This document shows, in pieces, positions 1-8,232 of a stretch of 44,827 nt of DNA. How positions within the stretch are numbered: the stretch's first letter is position 1; every line of letters begins with the position of its first letter. Location: assembly GCA_902476475.1 (NCBI GenBank), contig CABSDO010000003.1, forward strand, positions 1 to 44,827. The letters run 5' to 3'. Origin of the DNA: an uncultured Collinsella sp. (GTDB taxonomy: Bacteria; Actinomycetota; Coriobacteriia; Coriobacteriales; Coriobacteriaceae). The translations under genes were made by a program, and so were the position numbers. Below the pieces are notes generated by a model that saw only the letters and a program-made list of their open reading frames with translations, had not been told where the DNA came from and searched no databases.

Positions 1-347
1 CCGCCGTGGCGCTCGCCCGTTACACCGGCGGCGCCGTAGTGGTCTCGGGCGAAGTCGACCTGGTCACCGACGGCGCGACGGTGGCCAAGTCCCACGGCGG
101 CAGCCCGCTCATGTCAAAGATCACCGGCTGCGGCTGCTCGCAGGGCGGCGTGCTGGCCGTGTACGCCTGCGTCACCGATCCGTTTACGGCGGCAGTCTGC
201 GGCACCGCGGTCTACAACGTGGCCGGCACGCGTGCCGCCGCTGTCGCCGATGCCCCGGCAAGCTTTAAGGTCGCCTTTATCGACGAGCTCTACCGCGCGA
301 CCGCCCAAGACATCGCCAACAACCAGCTCGAGCTCGAGGAGGCATAA
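1..347 (+). CDS. thiM: Hydroxyethylthiazole kinase ThiM, C-terminal part
   Basis: This reading frame enters from the left edge (first full codon at base 3) and ends with TAA at 345-347. Only the last 115 or so residues are visible. ThiM phosphorylates the thiazole moiety of thiamine with ATP in salvage. The segment GEVDLVTDG followed by GCGCSQGG fits the C-terminal ATP- and substrate-binding part of the family (canonical GTGC stretch), and the helical tail ends with a Glu-rich segment. The next gene begins 3 bases downstream, and thiE follows, so this is a thiamine salvage operon. The N-terminal half lies outside the window. Confidence 0.85.
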   Translation, partial: AVALARYTGGAVVVSGEVDLVTDGATVAKSHGGSPLMSKITGCGCSQGGVLAVYACVTDPFTAAVCGTAVYNVAGTRAAAVADAPASFKVAFIDELYRATAQDIANNQLELEEA

Positions 348-350
348 GCC

Positions 351-692
351 ATGTCCGAGCCCGCAACCAATACCGGCATGAACACGCTCGTCGCCGTGGC
401 CATCGCCCCGTGCGGCACCGGCGATGAACTGTCCGCCGAGGTCGCCGAAGTCGTGCGTGTTATTCGCGAGAGCGGCCTTCCCAACCGCACCACCTCGATG
501 TTCACCGAAATCGAGGGCGACTGGGACGAGGTCATGCAGGTCGTGCGCGACGCAACCTTTGTGTTGGCGAGCAAGGGCATCCGCACCGAAGTCGTGCTCA
601 AGGCCGATATTCGACCCGGATTTACCGACACCATGACCGGCAAGCTTGAGCGCATGGAAGCACAGATCAAGAAGCAGGAGGAAGCACGATGA
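351..692 (+). CDS. MTH1187/YkoF-type thiamine-binding protein
   Basis: A 113-residue protein of the small ferredoxin-like MTH1187 family (once DUF77), members of which bind thiamine or related pyrimidines. The visible family pattern is an N-terminal strand (VAVAIAPCGTG), a helix with EVVRVIRESGL, and the segment TTSMFTEIEGDWDEV. It sits between thiM and thiE, 3 bases after thiM and overlapping thiE by 4 bases (ATGA), which supports a role in thiamine or HMP handling. No signal peptide is visible, so it should be cytosolic. The exact ligand cannot be read from the sequence. Confidence 0.8.
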   Translation: MSEPATNTGMNTLVAVAIAPCGTGDELSAEVAEVVRVIRESGLPNRTTSMFTEIEGDWDEVMQVVRDATFVLASKGIRTEVVLKADIRPGFTDTMTGKLERMEAQIKKQEEAR

Positions 693-1384
693 GCATCCGC
701 GACAACCTTGATATCTCGGCCTATCTGGTACTCGGCCCCGAAAACACGCTGGGACGCCCCGTGGGCGATGTGGTGGCCCAGGCGCTCGACGCAGGCTTTA
801 CCTGCATCCAGGTGCGCTCCAAGGTGGCAAGCGCCCGCGAGATCATTGCGCTGACCGGCGACGCCGCGCAGGCAATCGCACAGGCCGGCAAAACCGGTCA
901 GGTCGCCTTGCTGATCGACGACCGCCTTGACTGCGTACTCGCCGCACGCGAGCAGGGTATTGCCGTCGACGGCGTGCACGTGGGCCAGAGCGATATTCCC
1001 GTCGAGGTCTGCCGCAAACTTTTGGGCCCCGATGCCATCGTGGGTCTTTCGGCCCGCTGCGAGGAGATGCTCGAGTACGTCAAGACCGCCGACATGAGCC
1101 TGGTCGACTACCTGGGCATCGGCCCGCTCCACGAGACCGAGACCAAGCGCGACTGCGGACGCGCGGCCGACGGCTCCATCATCACCAAGAGCTTTGAGGA
1201 TCTGGCCGCACTCCACGCGGCAAGCCCCGTGCCCATCGTGGTGGGCGGCGGCGTCAAGACGGCCGACCTGCCGCAGCTCAAGGCCACCGGCGTCGACGGC
1301 TTCTTTGTGGTGAGCGCGGTCTGCAGTGTCGACGACCCCCACGCCGCAGCCAAGGAGCTCGTCGACACCTGGCAGCAGGCATAA
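689..1384 (+). CDS. thiE: Thiamine-phosphate synthase ThiE
   Basis: 231-residue TIM-barrel enzyme that joins HMP-pyrophosphate to thiazole phosphate to give thiamine phosphate. Visible motifs are QVR (41-43), the IDDR metal/diphosphate site (77-80, usually INDR), HVGQSD (97-102), YLGIGP with the following TETK-like loop (141-153), the GGG phosphate loop (186-188) and a C-terminal VVSA. It overlaps the previous gene by ATGA, so it is translationally coupled as the last gene of the thiM operon. A strong hairpin follows at 1427-1476. Confidence 0.92.
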   Translation: MSIRDNLDISAYLVLGPENTLGRPVGDVVAQALDAGFTCIQVRSKVASAREIIALTGDAAQAIAQAGKTGQVALLIDDRLDCVLAAREQGIAVDGVHVGQSDIPVEVCRKLLGPDAIVGLSARCEEMLEYVKTADMSLVDYLGIGPLHETETKRDCGRAADGSIITKSFEDLAALHAASPVPIVVGGGVKTADLPQLKATGVDGFFVVSAVCSVDDPHAAAKELVDTWQQA

Positions 1385-1426
1385 GTCTAGGCCGAGCAGC
1401 CGATTCGCAGTCTCATATCTTCTAGA

Positions 1427-1476
1427 GCGGAAAGCGCACCCCAGTTTGGACCTCCATTCCGGGATGCGCTTTCCGC
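1427..1476. terminator. Hairpin between convergent thiE and patatin genes
   Basis: Arms GCGGAAAGCGCACCCC (1427-1442) and GGGATGCGCTTTCCGC (1461-1476) pair over 16 positions with one mismatch, around an 18-base loop. It lies between two convergent genes and would serve both strands. There is no clear T tract, so a pure repeat role is also possible. Confidence 0.55.
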
Positions 1477-1496
1477 CGAGTCCACGGCAGTTTGCC

Positions 1497-2366
1497 CTAC
1501 CCCGCTAGGTAGGCCTCCAACGCCGGCAAAGTCGCCTCCGCATCTCGACGACCGATCTGATAGATGCGCTCGAGCTCATCCGGTTCGCGGCACAGCGACG
1601 GCACTTTCACCGATTCACTCGGCCGCACCACAAAGATCTCGCCGGCGGCCTCACGACGCGCAAGGTCATCGAGCGTGGCGTTATACACCTCATGCCGATG
1701 CTCAAGCGCTGCGACAAACTCCGGGTAGTGACGATACACACGACGCAGCATGGGCATCAAGCTATTGGCCTCTTTTACAAAACCCGCCGGCTGCGTCAGC
1801 ACCACCACATTGCGGTCGTAACCCTGAGCAAACAGCCAGGCGCTGGGAATAGAGTCCGCAACGCCGCCATCCAAATACCGATGCCCATCAATCCGAACAG
1901 GCCTGGTCGCCACGGGAATCGCCGACGAAGCACGAATCCACTCGATATCGCGCTCGTCACCGTAAGGCAGGTCATGGTAGACGGCCTCGCCTGTCTCGAT
2001 ATCAGTGCATACGCACGTAAACCTCATGGGACTGGCGCGGTAGGCATCTAAGTCGATGGGATCGCGCTCGATAGGCACCTCATGATACGCAAACTCGGCA
2101 TTGAACATGTCGCCGGTTCGCAGCCAGCTCGTCACGCTCGCATAGCGCTTGTCAGCGCAATAGGCCTTGTTGTAACGAATGGCGCGACCAATCTGGCGCG
2201 ACTTAAAGTTGTAGCCAAACGCGGCGCCTGCCGAGACACCCACCATATGATCGCAGGTCAGGCCATGTTCCATCCAAACGTCGAGCACGCCTGCCGTATA
2301 CATGCCCCGGTAGCCACCGCCCTCGAGTGCCAGACCCACCGTGTGCGCCTTACTTGGCAGTGCCAT
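1497..2366 (-). CDS. Patatin-like phospholipase
   Basis: 289-residue patatin/RssA-type serine lipid acyl hydrolase. It shows the oxyanion loop GGGYRGMY (16-23), the nucleophile elbow GVSAG (Ser45) and the DGG motif with catalytic Asp166. No signal peptide is seen, so it is probably cytosolic and acts on phospholipids or lysophospholipids at the inner face of the membrane. I chose the ATG at 2366: it follows a GGGGA ribosome site with 7-base spacing, and a TATACT -10-like box (2403-2408) lies just upstream. A TTG at 2444 would add 26 residues, but these lie upstream of that box. Confidence 0.85.
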   Translation of the reverse strand: MALPSKAHTVGLALEGGGYRGMYTAGVLDVWMEHGLTCDHMVGVSAGAAFGYNFKSRQIGRAIRYNKAYCADKRYASVTSWLRTGDMFNAEFAYHEVPIERDPIDLDAYRASPMRFTCVCTDIETGEAVYHDLPYGDERDIEWIRASSAIPVATRPVRIDGHRYLDGGVADSIPSAWLFAQGYDRNVVVLTQPAGFVKEANSLMPMLRRVYRHYPEFVAALEHRHEVYNATLDDLARREAAGEIFVVRPSESVKVPSLCREPDELERIYQIGRRDAEATLPALEAYLAG

Positions 2367-2485
2367 GCAACCATCCCCGTCCTCATGCTTTTGAACGGAA
2401 CAAGTATACCCGTCAACATATACCGTCTCGGTCACATTTGCCAATGCAAACCAAGCACTACCACTCGGCGTTTAATTTTTACCGA

Positions 2486-2518
2486 CTGACCATGTTTATA
2501 CAAACACGCCCCTATAAT
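2486..2518 (+). promoter_or_regulatory. Putative promoter of the GGDEF/EAL gene
   Basis: Within the 317-base gap 2367-2683 between the divergent patatin and GGDEF/EAL genes there is a perfect TATAAT (2513-2518). The best -35 match, CTGACC (2486-2491), is at a long 21-base spacing. The leader of about 160 bases has no feature I recognise. An AT-rich patch (2471-2480) precedes it. Confidence 0.4.
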
Positions 2519-2683
2519 GATGTTCGCATCATTAGGCAACAACACCAAACAGTAGACAACAATCCAGCCTATCGACAAAACAAGGCGGGGACGAAAGTTC
2601 ACGCGTCCATAGACCGCAGAAGGTCACATTGACAAGAAAAACATCCGACGCAAGCCATCTCGACCCCAGAAAGCCGCTCACAT

Positions 2684-5401
2684 ATGAACACAGCCAACAC
2701 CTATACCGAGACGCTCCAAAAGATCATTCAAGACCTGTTCGAGCGCCCGGAAGACCTGGTAAGGACAGCCTTTACCGACCAACTTACCGGCCTTGGCAAC
2801 CGCGGCGGCTATACCCGCTCGTTGGAAGAGCTCTGGGAGCAGGGCACGCCGGTCACCATGGCGTTTATCGATATCGATAACCTCAAGCACTGCAACGACG
2901 CCTTCGGTCACGACGAGGGTAACCGCTACATTATGCAGGTGAGCCTGTACCTTAAGCTCTATATCAAAGTTGACGAGGCGGTGTTTCGCCTGGGTGGCGA
3001 CGAGTTCGCAATCTTGTCCACCGTCGCGACCGAAGACGACCTTGCCGAGCGCCTTGAGCATTGCCGCTCGGTGCTGCTCAAAAACAACGACGCCGAGATG
3101 CCTCACTCGTTTAGCTATGGCGTATCGCATGCCGACCCAAAACTGGGCGAAACGTCCGATCGTATGACGCTCGATGCCGACCACCGCATGTACGACTACA
3201 AGCTGCGCCATGCCGTACACCTGGATCGTCGCAATATCAAACAAGTTCATGCAGACGATTTTGAAGTCAGCGACCGTGTCTTCGACGCCTTCTCGATGCT
3301 TGACGAGGGACGATATTTCTTTATCGAGAACTTGGACAAACATCGCACCCTTTGGTCACAAGGCGCCTTGCGCGATTTCGGTCTTCCTTCGGAGCATATA
3401 GACAACTGCCACGATTACTGGAAAACGCGCGTCCATCCCGATGACCTCGAGGCCTATATCAACGATATCAACCAGATTTACAACGGCTCCAAGCACTATC
3501 GCGTCATGCAGTATCGAGTGCGCAACGCTGCTGGCGATTACGTGCTTTGTCGCGTCCGAGGCTATCGCATCGACGGAAACGGAGACACGCCCTCGCTCTA
3601 CGTTGGCGAACTCGTCAATCACGCTCTGGTCGAGACGATTGACCCCGCAACAGGGCTTGGAACCCAGCGCATGTTGATCGGCGCCATTGATACTTGCCGC
3701 CGCGATAACCGCGGGATGGGCCTTGCCGCCGTGCGTGTTCGCGGTACAACGCAGCTCAATGAACGCTATGGGGCCGACGCCGTCGATGCCATGCTTTCCG
3801 AGTATGCCGGCCGCATGCTCTCGCTCATCCGCGGCAGAAGCCGTGTATTCCGCTCGCGCAGCGCGCAGTTCGTTGTACTTACCGATAGTTTTGACCGCAA
3901 TGCCTTCGATCACCTCGTTGGGGATTTGGAACATGTTGTCTCAAAACCCATCCAGATTGCCGGCGACGTCATCACCCCCACATGCCTGGTCGTGCCTGTC
4001 TACTACGAGCGCCTTGTTAACCAGGCACCGGCCGTTTTGGACGAACTCGACCGCCGCATTCGCGCCATAAACGGACCGTTCCACAACGACAGTCCCTGCA
4101 TTCCCGAAATCAAGCGCAAAGGCGCAATCGCCGAGCGCATCGACCCGCTCACCGGCCTCTACCGCCCCAGTGAGTTTATGCGACGCGCCAATGCCTTTCT
4201 GTCGACGGCACAAGGCAGCGCATGGTGCATTGCCACCGTCGACATGGGACACATGCGCCTGTTTAACGAATGGCACGGACAAACCGAGGGCGACCGCGTG
4301 CTTGCCGATGTGGGCACGGTGCTTAAGGATATCGAGAACGCGGGCATGGGCGTTGCGGGCTACTGGGGCATGGACGACTTTTGCATCCTTGCTCCCTTTG
4401 ACCGCGATACGATTCATCGAATTTATGCCGGCGTGCGCGAAGCGGTTGCCAGGCACGACGACGGCGTGGGTTTTTGGCCGTCCATGGGCGTCTACCCCGT
4501 CAAACCCCGTGAGGAAATCACCATCGACGCTCAGGCAAGGGCCATGTATGCCAACCGTCGCGCCAAAAATGACTTTAAGGACCGCATCGCTGTTTTCTCC
4601 CCCCAGGAGTACGCCCACGAGGTTGCGTTTCACAACACCCTCACCGAGTTCCAATATGCGCTCTCCAACGATCGTATCACCTACTACCTGCAGCCCCAGG
4701 TGGACATGGAAACCGGCGAGATTGTTGGTGCCGAGGCGCTCACACGCTGGATTGGTAATGACGGCACCCTCATTCCGCCCGTTTCCTTTATCCCGACGCT
4801 CGAGGAAAGCGGTTTTGTGGTGACGCTCGACAAATATATTTGGCAGGGCGTTGCCTTTTGGCTGCGCAAGCGCCTTGACCAGGGGCTTCGCGTGGTTCCG
4901 ATCTCGCTTAATGTGTCGCGCGTGGATATCCTTGCCTGCGATGTCGCCGAGCATATGAGCGCGCTTGCCGCCAGCTACAATCTATCGCCCGAGCTCATGC
5001 GCATCGAGATTACCGAGACTGCCTATACCGGAGAGCCCGAGGCTGTGGATAAACTGACGGCCGACCTGCACACCCGCGGCTTCTCGACCTACATGGACGA
5101 TTTTGGCACCGGCCAGTCCACGCTCGCGATGCTCAAAAACGTCAACGTCGACGTCATCAAACTCGACCGCACGTTTGTGCCCGTCGACGGCGATCAAGGC
5201 CGTAGCGCGCAAATCATTTCGTCGATGCTCGGGATGGCGCAATCGCTCGATCTGCCCGTTGTGATCGAAGGCGTCGAGACGGAGGCGCAGGCTCAGCTGC
5301 TGCGTCAGATGGGCGCACGCTATGCACAGGGCTTCCTCTACTACCGTCCCATGCCGGCGGCAGATTTTGAGGCATTGCTCGATAGCGATGGCGAGGATTG
5401 A
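2684..5401 (+). CDS. GGDEF-PAS-(GGDEF-like)2-EAL cyclic-di-GMP signalling protein
   Basis: 905-residue cytosolic protein with no membrane helix. The order is: a complete GGDEF domain (about 25-170; metal loop FIDIDNLKHCND, GGDEF at 104-108), a PAS_3-type sensor (about 200-310), two degenerate GGDEF-like domains (about 320-460, and about 480-620 where the motif reads GMDDF), and a C-terminal EAL domain (E684 of EAL). The EAL catalytic signatures are all present: EALTRW, NVS, IEITET, DDFGTG, IKLD, GVETEAQ and QGF. Both c-di-GMP synthesis and hydrolysis are therefore chemically possible; the degenerate GGDEFs may sense GTP or c-di-GMP. The usual RxxD inhibitory site before GGDEF is not seen. It is followed by a paralogue. 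Confidence 0.92.
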   Translation: MNTANTYTETLQKIIQDLFERPEDLVRTAFTDQLTGLGNRGGYTRSLEELWEQGTPVTMAFIDIDNLKHCNDAFGHDEGNRYIMQVSLYLKLYIKVDEAVFRLGGDEFAILSTVATEDDLAERLEHCRSVLLKNNDAEMPHSFSYGVSHADPKLGETSDRMTLDADHRMYDYKLRHAVHLDRRNIKQVHADDFEVSDRVFDAFSMLDEGRYFFIENLDKHRTLWSQGALRDFGLPSEHIDNCHDYWKTRVHPDDLEAYINDINQIYNGSKHYRVMQYRVRNAAGDYVLCRVRGYRIDGNGDTPSLYVGELVNHALVETIDPATGLGTQRMLIGAIDTCRRDNRGMGLAAVRVRGTTQLNERYGADAVDAMLSEYAGRMLSLIRGRSRVFRSRSAQFVVLTDSFDRNAFDHLVGDLEHVVSKPIQIAGDVITPTCLVVPVYYERLVNQAPAVLDELDRRIRAINGPFHNDSPCIPEIKRKGAIAERIDPLTGLYRPSEFMRRANAFLSTAQGSAWCIATVDMGHMRLFNEWHGQTEGDRVLADVGTVLKDIENAGMGVAGYWGMDDFCILAPFDRDTIHRIYAGVREAVARHDDGVGFWPSMGVYPVKPREEITIDAQARAMYANRRAKNDFKDRIAVFSPQEYAHEVAFHNTLTEFQYALSNDRITYYLQPQVDMETGEIVGAEALTRWIGNDGTLIPPVSFIPTLEESGFVVTLDKYIWQGVAFWLRKRLDQGLRVVPISLNVSRVDILACDVAEHMSALAASYNLSPELMRIEITETAYTGEPEAVDKLTADLHTRGFSTYMDDFGTGQSTLAMLKNVNVDVIKLDRTFVPVDGDQGRSAQIISSMLGMAQSLDLPVVIEGVETEAQAQLLRQMGARYAQGFLYYRPMPAADFEALLDSDGED

Positions 5402-5430
5402 TGCGTTCACATGCAGGCCGCTACCGTTGA

Positions 5431-5460
5431 GGGGCACGTTTGTCCCCATTGGCTAACTTA
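5431..5460. repeat. Relic of a GTCCCC palindromic repeat
   Basis: GGGGCACG...TGTCCCC (5431-5447) is a small imperfect palindrome. The following TCCCCATTGGCTAACT closely resembles the end of the intergenic repeat at 41997-42053 (TCCCCAATGGCTAACT). It looks like a decayed copy of that family in the gap between the two c-di-GMP genes. Confidence 0.4.
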
Positions 5461-5528
5461 TTATCCCCATTAAAATGCAATTGGGCATATGATACAAACC
5501 GCTGTCTCGCCCAAGGAGGTTTTACATC

Positions 5529-7058
5529 ATGAACGAGTCGTATCGCCTGGGCGAGCAATCGATTGTTGCCTATCTGCAACGACTTGCGAACGGAGTCTCA
5601 ACTGCCGAGATCGATGTCTCGGCATTGCCCGCAGAGCTGCGTGCCATTGGCGAACAGATGCAAAAAACGCATGCCATCCTGCAGCAGGAACGTCAGTTGC
5701 TTGAGCGCATCGCCTATATCGACCCGCTCACCAATCTTGGCAACCGTGGTGGGCTCGACCTTCACGTCGATCAACTCTGGCGCAAAGGCGTCCCTTTCAC
5801 CTGCGCCTATATCGACATCGATCACCTCAAGCATTGCAACGATACGTTTGGCCACGCCGAGGGCAACCGCTACATTCTGAGCATCTGCCGCGCGCTCACC
5901 GAAACAATGAAGCACGATGATCTGCTGTTCCGTATCGGCGGAGACGAATTTGTACTCGTGTCGCCTGCGGCAGACGAAGCCGAGCTCGAGCGGCGCCTGG
6001 AGCGGACGCGCACCGGTCTTATCGAGGCAACATCGGACGGCAAAGCGCCCATGATCGCTAGCTTTAGTTTTGGCTGCTCGCGCGTCGACCCGCTTGCTGG
6101 CGATACGCATCGCCAGACGGTCATGGACGCCGACCGAAAAATGTATCGCTACAAGCTCATGCACCGCGTGCAGCAACCGAAAGAAGACAACGCGTCGCAA
6201 CGCCCAATCGCCGATCAGCTTCCCTGCAACGACCGAGTGTTCCAAGCGATCTCCATGAGCTCCGAGACGCGCTATCCGTTTATCCTTAACCTCGATACCG
6301 GCGAATCGCAATGGTCGATTAATGCCGTGCGCGATTTCGGTTTGCCCTCGCAACACCCCTACAACTCTGTCGACATGTGGCTTGCCCGCGTTCACCCCGA
6401 AGACCGCGACAATGTACGCACCGAGCTCGATATGGTGCTAAACGGCACGTGGCACTTCCACTACATGCAGTATCGCGTCATGGACGCCACCGGAAAATAC
6501 GTGCTTTGTGACTGTACGGGCTACCGCCTGGACGCCACCGATACCGAGCCCAACATGTATGTGGGCATTATCATCAACCGAAGCTTGGCAGATACGACCG
6601 ATTCTGTGACCGGCTTGGGCGACGTGCACGCCCTGGTCGGTGCTATCGGTGAGATGCGTCGCGTGGCACACGAGGCGGGTTTTGTCGCCATAAAAATTGA
6701 CGATATCGCTCAGGTCAATGCCCGCTTTGGCTTTGATGCAGGTGACCGCGTTTTGGCAGAAAGCGCCGCCTGTCTCATGGATTGCTCGCGCGGCAAGGGT
6801 TGCCTGTTCCGCTCAACCGGACCGATGTTCGTGGCGCTTTTCGACGATCTTGGTCCCGAAGAGACCGACGCGTTCGCAGACGAAATCGAGCGGTTCTTAG
6901 GGTCGCCCGTGCTCTTTGGCTCATTTGAATATCAGCCGCCCCTTCGCGTGGCCACACTCCATCTGGACGGCGTCGACCGTCAGCCCGTTTCCATTTTGAA
7001 CGAGCTCAAAGCGTTGCTTAAAGAGGCACCGCAAGTACCGGGCACCAAGCTGAACTAG
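5529..7058 (+). CDS. GGDEF-PAS-GGDEF-like diguanylate cyclase
   Basis: 509-residue soluble protein. A short N-terminal helical region (1-60) is followed by a full GGDEF domain (about 65-210; YIDIDHLKHCND, GGDEF at 137-141), a PAS_3-like domain (about 235-350) and a degenerate GGDEF-like domain (about 355-500) with no GGDEF motif. It matches the first three domains of the preceding gene in order and wording (NRGG, HCNDTFGHAEGNRY, VLCDCTGYRLD), so the two are tandem paralogues. This one lacks EAL and should only make c-di-GMP. The canonical RxxD I-site is absent. Start is clear: AAGGAGG with 8-base spacing before the ATG. Confidence 0.9.
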   Translation: MNESYRLGEQSIVAYLQRLANGVSTAEIDVSALPAELRAIGEQMQKTHAILQQERQLLERIAYIDPLTNLGNRGGLDLHVDQLWRKGVPFTCAYIDIDHLKHCNDTFGHAEGNRYILSICRALTETMKHDDLLFRIGGDEFVLVSPAADEAELERRLERTRTGLIEATSDGKAPMIASFSFGCSRVDPLAGDTHRQTVMDADRKMYRYKLMHRVQQPKEDNASQRPIADQLPCNDRVFQAISMSSETRYPFILNLDTGESQWSINAVRDFGLPSQHPYNSVDMWLARVHPEDRDNVRTELDMVLNGTWHFHYMQYRVMDATGKYVLCDCTGYRLDATDTEPNMYVGIIINRSLADTTDSVTGLGDVHALVGAIGEMRRVAHEAGFVAIKIDDIAQVNARFGFDAGDRVLAESAACLMDCSRGKGCLFRSTGPMFVALFDDLGPEETDAFADEIERFLGSPVLFGSFEYQPPLRVATLHLDGVDRQPVSILNELKALLKEAPQVPGTKLN

Positions 7059-7062
7059 CGTC

Positions 7063-7107
7063 GTGGGGCGCGATGTGAAACACAAGCCGTTTCACATCGC
7101 GCCCCAC
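7063..7107 (+). terminator. Strong hairpin after the diguanylate cyclase gene
   Basis: A perfect 19-bp stem, GTGGGGCGCGATGTGAAAC (7063-7081) with its complement at 7089-7107, around a 7-base loop, starts 5 bases after the stop codon. There is little T tract, but position and strength fit a terminator. Confidence 0.7.
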
Positions 7108-7169
7108 GCCATCTACCCTCTCGTGCGATAATCCTCCGCAGAAGTCACCGACAGCAGAGGGAGTTTGTG

Positions 7170-7793
7170 ATGAAGGTTCTTTTGGTCAATGGCAGTCCCA
7201 AGGCAAACGGCAACACCGCCCGCGCACTCGCCGAGGTCGCCGAGCAGCTCAATGCCGAAGGCATTGATACCGAGGTGTTTCAGCTGGGCGCCAAGCCCAT
7301 TCGCGATTGCATCGGTTGCGGCCAGTGCGGCAAGCTTGGCGGTCGCTGCACCTTTGACGACGACGTGGTGAACGAGCTCATCGCTGCCGCCGAGCAAGCA
7401 GATGGCTTTGTCTTTGGCTCACCCGTCTACTATGCGCACCCCAGCGGACGCATCCTCTCGGCCCTCGACCGCGCCTTCTATGCAGGCGGGCATGCCTTTG
7501 AGCACAAACCCGGCGCCGCGGTCGCCGTCGCCCGTCGCGGCGGCACCTCGACCACCTTCGATGTGCTCAACAAGTACTTCACCATTAAGCAAATGCCCGT
7601 AGTTGCCTCCACCTACTGGAACAACGTGTTTGGCCGCGTGCCCGGCGACGCCGATGGGGATGCCGAGGGCCTTGCCACCATGCGAAACATCGGCAAAAAC
7701 ATGGCCTGGCTCATGCGCTGTATCGAGGCAGGACAGGCCGCCGGTATCAACGCACCCGAGGCAGATCGAGCAACGACCAACTTCATCAGGTAG
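7170..7793 (+). CDS. Flavodoxin-fold NAD(P)H-dependent oxidoreductase (iron-sulfur flavoprotein type)
   Basis: 207-residue FMN reductase-family protein. The N-terminal VNGSPKANGNT (7-17) is the FMN phosphate loop. C47-x2-C50-x2-C53-x6-C60 is the compact cysteine cluster typical of this subgroup, which may hold a 4Fe-4S centre, and GSPVYY (83-88) is the second flavin loop. It probably transfers electrons from NAD(P)H to quinones or other acceptors. The ATG at 7170 is preferred over the GTG at 7167 because it gives 6-base spacing from GAGGGAG. The ArsC-like gene starts 11 bases downstream. Confidence 0.85.
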   Translation: MKVLLVNGSPKANGNTARALAEVAEQLNAEGIDTEVFQLGAKPIRDCIGCGQCGKLGGRCTFDDDVVNELIAAAEQADGFVFGSPVYYAHPSGRILSALDRAFYAGGHAFEHKPGAAVAVARRGGTSTTFDVLNKYFTIKQMPVVASTYWNNVFGRVPGDADGDAEGLATMRNIGKNMAWLMRCIEAGQAAGINAPEADRATTNFIR

Positions 7794-7804
7794 AACGGCG
7801 GAGC

Positions 7805-8146
7805 ATGAATATACAGATTTTTGGCACCAAAAAGTCCTTCGACACCAAAAAGGCCCAGCGCTATTTTAAGGAGCGTCGCATTAAGGTGCAGTTTATTGAC
7901 CTTAAGGAAAAGGAGATGAGCAAGGGCGAGCTCACGAGCGTGATGCAGGCGGTCGGCGGCATCGACAAGCTACTCAACCCCAAGGCCAAGGACGAGGAGA
8001 CGCTCGCGCTCATCCAGCACCTCACCCCCAGCCAGCGCTTTGACAAGCTGCTCGAGAACCAGCAGGTTCTCGCCGAACCCATCGTGCGCAACGGCAAAAA
8101 GGCCACCGTCGGTTATTGCCCCGATGTATGGGGAGCCTGGGAGTAG
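7805..8146 (+). CDS. ArsC/Spx-family thioredoxin-fold protein lacking the catalytic cysteine
   Basis: 113 residues with the ArsC/YffB fold: an N-terminal strand and loop (IFGTKKSFDTKKAQRYF), the middle LTSVMQ...LLNPKAKD segment, and the C-terminal LAEPIVRNGKKATVGY, where the cis-Pro and Arg region of the family lies. The active-site cysteine usually found in the first loop (as in KNCDT) is replaced by Ser/Phe, and the only Cys is near the C terminus (GYCPDVWG). It is therefore unlikely to reduce arsenate by the usual mechanism; a structural or regulatory role is more likely. GGAG sits just upstream of the ATG. Confidence 0.8.
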   Translation: MNIQIFGTKKSFDTKKAQRYFKERRIKVQFIDLKEKEMSKGELTSVMQAVGGIDKLLNPKAKDEETLALIQHLTPSQRFDKLLENQQVLAEPIVRNGKKATVGYCPDVWGAWE

Positions 8147-8147
8147 C

Positions 8148-8177
8148 TTGTGTTATTTGCCGGCTCGTGGGTATAAG
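8148..8177 (+). promoter_or_regulatory. Putative promoter of the CobW-type gene
   Basis: TTGTGT (8148-8153), an 18-base spacer and TATAAG (8172-8177), about 55 bases before the start codon at 8233. I saw no obvious Zur-type palindrome. Confidence 0.35.
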
Positions 8178-8232
8178 AGCAGGCGTTTGGCATAAGATTC
8201 AACTGTAAGCCATGTCTAACAAAGGAGGGCAC

